Shown: positions 1 to 8,461 of the stretch, one piece after another
Numbering within the stretch: position 1 is the first letter of the stretch
Layout of the letters: every line of letters starts with the position of its first letter
Assembly (NCBI GenBank): GCA_007131465.1
Contig: SLQN01000328.1
Span: 1 to 8,461 of the forward strand
Length of the DNA: 8,461 nt
Direction: 5' to 3'
Origin: Paracoccaceae bacterium
GTDB lineage: Bacteria; Pseudomonadota; Alphaproteobacteria; Rhodobacterales; Rhodobacteraceae
Translations under genes and position numbers: made by a program
Notes under the pieces: generated by a model
Told to the model about the DNA's origin: nothing
Databases searched by the model: none
The model's input: only the letters and a program-made list of their open reading frames with translations

Positions 1-735
1 GAAGGCGGGCTTGGGGGCCGCGCGTTCGTCGCGGGTCATGGGCTTGATCTTTTCCTGCTTCCACAGCGCGATGACATTCAGCGCGAGCGTGAACACCGCG
101 CATCCCTGCACCACCTGAATCAGCCGCAGATCACTGAAATCGCGCAGCAGGTAGCCCACGATCAGCGCCGAAATCGCCATGCCGACAAGGAAAGTGACAT
201 AGAGAAGCGCCACAACGCGCGGGCGGGTCGCATCATCGGCGCGGTCCGCGGCCAGTGCAACGCCCGCAGTCTGGGTCATGTGCATGCCAAAGCCAGTCAT
301 CAGGAAGGCCAGCGCGGCGATCACCTCGCCCGCGAAGGGCACGTCATGCACAACATCGCCGGTCAGGACCAGCAGTGCGAAAGGCATGATTGCCAAGCCC
401 CCGAACTGCCAGAGCGAGCCAAACCACAGATAGGGAATGCGCTTCCAGCCGATGGCCGAGCGGTGGTTGTCGGACTTGAAGCCCAGAAGCGCGCGAAACG
501 GCGCGATCAGCACCGGCAGCGCGATCATGATGGCAACCAGCGACGCGGCCAGCGACAATTCCACGATCATCACGCGGTTGAGCGTGCCCAGAAGCAGCAC
601 GGTCGCCATCCCGACCGAAACCTGAAACAGGCTCAGCCGCAAAATCTGGCTGAGTGGCAGACCTTCCGAGGCCGCATCCGCGAAAGGCAGCCAGTTCAGG
701 CCGATCTTGCTGAACATGGCCTTGGGAATGATCAT
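1..735 (-). CDS. lhaA: LhaA, light-harvesting complex 1 assembly protein (PucC/BCD family), partial at 3' end
   Basis: This is the N-terminal 245 codons of an inner-membrane protein of the BCD/PucC family within the major facilitator superfamily. LhaA helps assemble the light-harvesting 1 antenna and is thought to handle bacteriochlorophyll delivery. I translated it by hand: it begins MIIPKAMFSKIGLNWLPFAD and carries family blocks near residues 24-60 (LSLFQVSVGMATVLLLGTLN, then RVMIVEL) and 86-106 (FKSDNHRSAIGW, then KRIPYLWFG). Hydrophobic stretches at about 32-52, 60-80, 103-124, 135-158, 174-196 and 207-227 are six likely transmembrane helices, about half of the usual twelve; the family is roughly 470 residues long. 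The ATG at 735-733 overlaps the bchM stop by four bases (ATGA) and has AGGT six bases upstream. A second Met at residue 7 is a possible alternative start. The reading frame is still open at base 1. In relatives the gene precedes puhA, which would lie beyond the left edge. LhaA and PucC are close paralogues; the bchM neighbour favours LhaA. Confidence 0.95.
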   Translation of the reverse strand, partial: MIIPKAMFSKIGLNWLPFADAASEGLPLSQILRLSLFQVSVGMATVLLLGTLNRVMIVELSLAASLVAIMIALPVLIAPFRALLGFKSDNHRSAIGWKRIPYLWFGSLWQFGGLAIMPFALLVLTGDVVHDVPFAGEVIAALAFLMTGFGMHMTQTAGVALAADRADDATRPRVVALLYVTFLVGMAISALIVGYLLRDFSDLRLIQVVQGCAVFTLALNVIALWKQEKIKPMTRDERAAPKPAF

Positions 736-1405
736 GACCGCACCTGCAGGCATTCAGAGATATAGAAACCCCGCGACACCCGGCCCACGCGCGACAGCCC
801 GGCCACGTTGATGTGGCGGTGGTCATGCGGGATCATGGTGGGCGAGCGGTCGGCGCGCGGGAACATCCGGCCCGCATGCCACATTGCCATCAGAAGGGTC
901 GTGCGCGGGGCCAGCGTGAACACGATCTGGCCTGCCCGCGCGCTGAGGCCGTCAAGCGCGGCTTCAAGGTCGGGGCGGGTGTAGTAGATCAGGCTGTCCA
1001 TCGCGATGACATGGTCGAAATGGCCCAGATCGGCGGCCAGCATGTCGCCCGCCCGAAATGTCACGCCGCCGGGCAGGCCCTCGGGCAGGCGCGCTTGCGC
1101 GATCTCGACCAGCCGGGGCGAGATGTCGATTGCGGTCACATCCGCCCCGCGTGCCGCCAGTTCCGCGCTGGCAGCGCCCGTGCCGCAACCGGCATCGAGA
1201 ACCCGTGCGCCGCGCAGATCCGCAGGCAGTTGTGCCAGCATCATCGCGCGCATGCTGTCGCGGCCCTCGCGCACCGTCTGGCGGATGCGCGAGACCGGCG
1301 CGTCCGAGGTCAGCCGTTCCCAGACGCGGGTGGCTGTCCCGTCGAAATAATCCGCCACCCGCGCGCGGGTGCTGTCATAGCTGGCAGAGGGCGTCAGGTC
1401 GCGCA

Positions 1406-1406
<1 letters not shown>
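732..1406 (-). CDS. bchM: BchM, magnesium-protoporphyrin IX O-methyltransferase
   Basis: BchM transfers a methyl group from S-adenosylmethionine to the C13 propionate of Mg-protoporphyrin IX, giving the monomethyl ester, the step after Mg chelation. The 224 residues match the family's usual length. A Rossmann-type methyltransferase fold is shown by motif I, VLDAGCGTG at residues 69-77, followed by the acidic end of strand 2 at AIDIS (92-96) and by GDM (120-122). BchM-typical blocks include RQTVREGRDSMRAMML (42-57), AMDSLIYY (135-142), FPRADRSPTMIPH (182-194) and a C-terminal RGFYISECL (212-220). The last block separates it from generic methyltransferases. The ATG at 1406-1404 shares one base with the bchL stop (TGATG). 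Only a weak GGA lies about eight bases upstream, so translation probably depends on ribosomes finishing bchL. The stop overlaps the lhaA start by four bases. BchH is known to stimulate BchM in Rhodobacter, which fits their nearness. Confidence 0.97.
742..745 (-). promoter_or_regulatory. ribosome binding site of lhaA
   Basis: On the minus strand AGGT lies six bases before the ATG at 735, inside the last codons of bchM. It supports the start that overlaps the bchM stop rather than the internal Met at residue 7. Confidence 0.5.
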
Positions 1407-5934
<4,528 letters not shown>

Positions 5935-5945
<11 letters not shown>

Positions 5946-7497
5946 AATGGGCCTTTGCCTCGTAAAGCGTGTCCACGGAGATTTCCTGAAGGCCCTTCTC
6001 GACCGCGAATTTTTCCGTGTTGCGCCGGGCCTTGCCACGCACGAAGAAGGGGATCTTCTTGAGTTCCCGTTCCGCGCAAGTCAGCCAGACGATATTGTCC
6101 AGCGACGGGGGGGCGACTGGCGGGGGCATCGAGCCCCCTTCAGTCGCGGTCCCATGCGGGACGGGCGTGCTTTGGGGCAGGGGTTGCGCGTGCGCGCCAT
6201 GGTGGGACGGCCCGGCCGCATCGTGAAATTCGAAATCCTCGCGGAACATGGTCAGCAGGTGTTCTTCCAGCCCCATGACCAGCGGATGCACCCAGGTGTC
6301 GAACAGGACATTCGCGCCCTCGAATCCCATCTGCGGTGAATAGCGGGCGGGGAAATCCTGCACATGGACCGGGGCCGAGATCACGGCGCAGGGAATGCCC
6401 AGGCGCTTGCCGATATGGCGCTCCATCTGCGTGCCGAGGATCATTTCGGGCGCGGCCTCCTCGATGGCGGCCTCGACATCGAGATAGTCATCGGTGATCA
6501 GCGCCTCGAGACCGAACTCCTTGGCCAGCGCCCGCAGGGGCCGGGCCTGTTCGCGGTTGTAGCAGCCCATGCCGCAGACCTCGAACCCCATCTCGTCGCG
6601 CGCGACCTTGGCGGCGGCCATGACATGCGTGCCATCGCCGAAGAGGAAAACCCGCTTGCCGGTCAGATAGGTGCTGTCCACGGAGGCCGCCCACCAGGGC
6701 TGGCGCAGGCGGGTTTCATCCACGGGCAGGGTCGCGCCCGACAGCGCGCGCACTTCCGCGATGAAGGCGCGGGTGGCATTGGCCCCGATGGGAATGGTTT
6801 TCGTGAAGGGCTGGCCGTGCTCTTTCTCGAACCAGCGGGCGGCGGATTCGGCCGTTTCCGGGTAGAGGAGCACATTGAAATGCGCAGCCCCCATCCGGGC
6901 GATGTCGGCAGGGCTTGCGCCCATGGGCGCGGCCACGTTCACCTCGATGCCCATTTCCGACAGAAGCCCCGTGATCTCGGCCAGATCGTCGCGGTGGCGG
7001 AAACCCAGTGCCGTGGGGCCGAGGATGTTGCAGGTCACACGTTCCGTGCGGGCCACGGGCTTTGCCAGCGTGCGGCAGATTTGCAGCAAGGCCTCGTCAC
7101 AGCCGAAGTTTTCCTTGCGCTGATAGCTGGGCAGTTCCAGCGGGATCACCGGGACCGGCAGGCCCATCGTTTCGGCCAGACCGCCGGGGTCATCCTGGAT
7201 CAGTTCTGCCGTGCAGGACGCCGCGACCAGAAGCGCCTGCGGGTTGAAGCGCGCATGGGCATCGCGGGCCGACTGCATGAACAGACCTGCCGTATCCGCG
7301 CCCAGATCGCGGGCCTGAAACGTGGTATAGCTGACCGGCGGGCGGTGGTTGCGCCGTTCGATCATCGTGAACAGAAGGTCTGCATAGGTGTCGCCCTGCG
7401 GCGCGTGCAAGACCATGTGCAGATCCGTCATGGCCGTGGCCACGCGCATTGCCCCGACATGGGGCGGGCCTTCATATGTCCAGACGGCAAGCTTCAT
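5935..7497 (-). CDS. bchB: BchB, catalytic subunit B of dark-operative protochlorophyllide reductase
   Basis: BchB pairs with BchN as the NifDK-like heterotetramer that binds protochlorophyllide and reduces its C17-C18 double bond with electrons from BchL. The 520-residue protein starts [20 protein letters not shown], the standard BchB N terminus. Asp36 (APQGD) matches the unusual aspartate ligand of the shared 4Fe-4S cluster, and Asp274 ([13 protein letters not shown]) matches the proposed proton donor in the R. capsulatus enzyme, both at identical numbering. Residues 1 to about 425 form the nitrogenase-like part. A Pro/His/Gly-rich linker at about 426-467 leads to the C-terminal protochlorophyllide reductase domain (about 468-520; [19 protein letters not shown] at 480-498). 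An in-frame ATG at 7542 would add 15 residues. I prefer 7497 because AGGGG lies six bases upstream and the conserved N terminus begins there. The stop (TAG) lies 11 bases inside bchH, and bchN ends 70 bases upstream. Confidence 0.98.
5952..5956 (-). promoter_or_regulatory. ribosome binding site of bchH, inside bchB
   Basis: On the minus strand AAAGG lies six bases before the ATG at 5945, within the final codons of bchB. It favours this start over the ATG at 6038 and means that ribosomes finishing bchB pass over the bchH initiation site. Confidence 0.65.
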
Positions 7498-7567
7498 GAC
7501 TGACCCCTGTTGCGCTGGCTTCCGAGGCGCTGGCCCAGACATCTTTGGGCGAAAGCGAAAGGAGACA
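7498..7567 (-). other. bchN-bchB intergenic region
   Basis: This 70-base spacer holds the bchB ribosome binding site and a direct repeat of GCGCTGGC (plus-strand 7512-7519 and 7527-7534, 15 bases apart). I see no convincing promoter, terminator hairpin or TGT-N12-ACA regulator site, so bchN and bchB are probably on one transcript. Confidence 0.6.
7504..7508 (-). promoter_or_regulatory. ribosome binding site deciding the bchB start
   Basis: On the minus strand AGGGG sits six bases before the ATG at 7497. The alternative ATG at 7542 lacks an equally good purine tract at that distance. Confidence 0.65.

Positions 7568-8461
<894 letters not shown>

Noticed and set aside
280..826. Open frames on both strands across the start of lhaA
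   Set aside because: They are shadows of the partial lhaA frame and the end of bchM. The correct minus-strand frame is open to the window edge and gives a clear LhaA sequence with membrane helices.
995..1011. TGT-N11-ACA with a 10-base perfect palindrome CATCGCGATG, resembling a PpsR/CrtJ site
   Set aside because: The spacing is 11, not 12, and it lies mid-gene in bchM, encoding part of the conserved VIAMDS block. Chance is the simpler explanation.
6364..7503. Plus-strand open frame of 379 codons opposite bchB
   Set aside because: It has the same antisense register as bchB codons, low-complexity shadow composition and no recognisable family. The conserved BchB residues on the other strand prove the real gene.
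7512..7534. Two copies of GCGCTGGC 15 bases apart in the bchN-bchB gap
   Set aside because: They are short, GC-rich and only two in number. This is expected by chance at this base composition and does not form a clear operator.

Overview
The window is a piece of the photosynthesis gene cluster of a purple phototrophic alphaproteobacterium. It is almost wholly coding, and every gene lies on the minus strand. In transcription order (high to low coordinate) the genes are bchN (5' end outside the window), bchB, bchH, bchL, bchM and lhaA (3' end outside the window). This order, the GC-rich DNA and the close protein resemblance to Rhodobacter BchB, BchL, BchH, BchM and LhaA point to the Rhodobacterales. 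The sequence alone does not give a genus, and does not show whether the organism is an anaerobic purple non-sulfur bacterium or an aerobic anoxygenic phototroph.

Layout by coordinate: 1-735 lhaA (N-terminal half of an antenna-assembly membrane protein); 732-1406 bchM; 1406-2302 bchL; 2303-2393 a 91-base intergenic gap with a hairpin and a motif resembling a recurrent Rhodobacterales intergenic sequence; 2394-5945 bchH; 5935-7497 bchB; 7498-7567 a 70-base gap; 7568-8461 bchN. Gene junctions are tight: bchB/bchH overlap by 11 bases, bchL/bchM share one base (TGATG) and bchM/lhaA overlap by four (ATGA). This fits one polycistronic message with translational coupling. No terminator, CRISPR array, tRNA, rRNA, insertion sequence or recognisable PpsR/CrtJ site (TGT-N12-ACA) was found in the gaps. 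The main promoter is presumably upstream, beyond the right edge.

The genes cover three steps of bacteriochlorophyll synthesis plus pigment-protein assembly. BchH, with BchI and BchD encoded elsewhere, inserts Mg into protoporphyrin IX. BchM methylates Mg-protoporphyrin. BchL, BchN and BchB form the nitrogenase-like dark-operative protochlorophyllide reductase. LhaA helps assemble light-harvesting complex 1. All domains and key residues that fall inside the window are intact, and I see no frameshift or pseudogene.

I looked for a hidden novel system and did not find one. The window is a conserved core pathway region. The items most worth a second look are the bchH-bchL spacer (hairpin plus motif), the cysteine cluster in BchH, the overlapping gene junctions, and the very long antisense open frame opposite bchH, which codon usage explains.
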